From: Microthyrium microscopicum
Taxonomy: Eukaryota; Ascomycota; Dothideomycetes; Microthyriales; Microthyriaceae
DNA length: 64,000 nt
Assembly (NCBI GenBank): GCA_010405405.1
Contig: MU004234.1
Span: forward strand, 540,993-604,992
Direction of reading: 5' to 3'
Below, one piece after another: positions 63,767-64,000 of the stretch. Under the pieces are notes generated by a model, which did no database searches, had not been told where the DNA came from, and saw only the letters and a program-made list of their open reading frames with translations. The translations under genes were made by a program, and so were the position numbers. Within the stretch, counting starts at the first letter, position 1; each line of letters begins with the position of its first letter.

Positions 63767-64000
63767 ATTACATTACCCAATACAATTATAAACATCATAT
63801 CTCATATCCAGTCTGTTAATATATTCTCGGCCAATAACTCACCTCTCGGCTACGTTCCGGATCTTACAAGGGCATTTCTGCTCTGAGACGTGACTGTCCG
63901 GGTGTTCGGTACGTGAACTGGCTATATGCATACTACTATCGCGACGTGTCAAACTCTTCAGATCCATCGCAAGACACTGACTAGCTATTCCTCTTTCCCA
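63767..64000. other. MED13 3' flank
   Basis: The last 234 bases hold the MED13 3' UTR. Nothing else can be supported. Confidence 0.5.

Noticed and set aside
1-64000. LTR elements, virus-derived copies, secondary-metabolite core enzymes, CRISPR
   Set aside because: No reverse transcriptase, integrase, capsid, transposase, PKS/NRPS motifs or spaced repeats were seen in any frame.

Overview
The window is nuclear DNA from a filamentous ascomycete (Pezizomycotina). Genes have short introns, mostly 41-80 bases, with GTAAGT-like donors and CTAAC/CTGAC branch points. Housekeeping genes (SGF29, PMI40, mS38, DCTN5, an Arf6-type GTPase, REX3, ENP2, MED13) sit beside typically fungal accessory genes (HET domain, F-box, GH28 pectinase, rhodopsin-like 7TM protein). 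No rRNA, tRNA, CRISPR array, LTR element or virus-derived copy could be recognised. Exon joins were worked out by hand from splice signals and frame, so they are models, not transcript evidence.

Left part, 0-30 kb. An F-box-like/zinc-motif gene lies at the left edge. It is followed by an HSL-type alpha/beta hydrolase, a dynamin/Mx-like GTPase with an in-frame TAG, a small membrane protein, an IKS1-type kinase and a YKE4-type ZIP zinc transporter. Three more members of the F-box/zinc family sit together at 14.6-19.4 kb. Then comes a dense housekeeping block: SGF29 (SAGA chromatin reader), PMI40 (mannose-6-phosphate isomerase, cell-wall precursor supply), mS38 (mitoribosome), DCTN5 (dynactin), an Arf6-type GTPase (membrane traffic) and REX3 (RNA 3' processing).

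Middle part, 30-56 kb. This stretch is gene-poor and accessory. It holds a DUF7587-like protein, a large signal-peptide/Pro-Ala-Gly-repeat/C-terminal-anchor wall protein, a small Ser/Thr-rich GPI-like protein, a second type of F-box protein, an exo-polygalacturonase model interrupted by a stop at a GC-AG intron junction, two divergent Cys-rich single-pass surface proteins, a HET-domain protein, an unknown CxxC protein, a 3-kb gene-free interval and a rhodopsin-like 7TM protein. Together they look like a surface, secretion and self-recognition neighbourhood.

Right part, 56-64 kb. ENP2 (18S rRNA processing) and MED13 (Mediator kinase module) are transcribed divergently from a 392-base intergenic region.

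Most interesting points: the four-member F-box-like family with cysteine/histidine motifs at both ends, where two copies share intron positions and two are intronless; two host genes whose readings are each broken by one stop where a Trp codon would fit; and the cluster of unfamiliar surface proteins at 34-47 kb.
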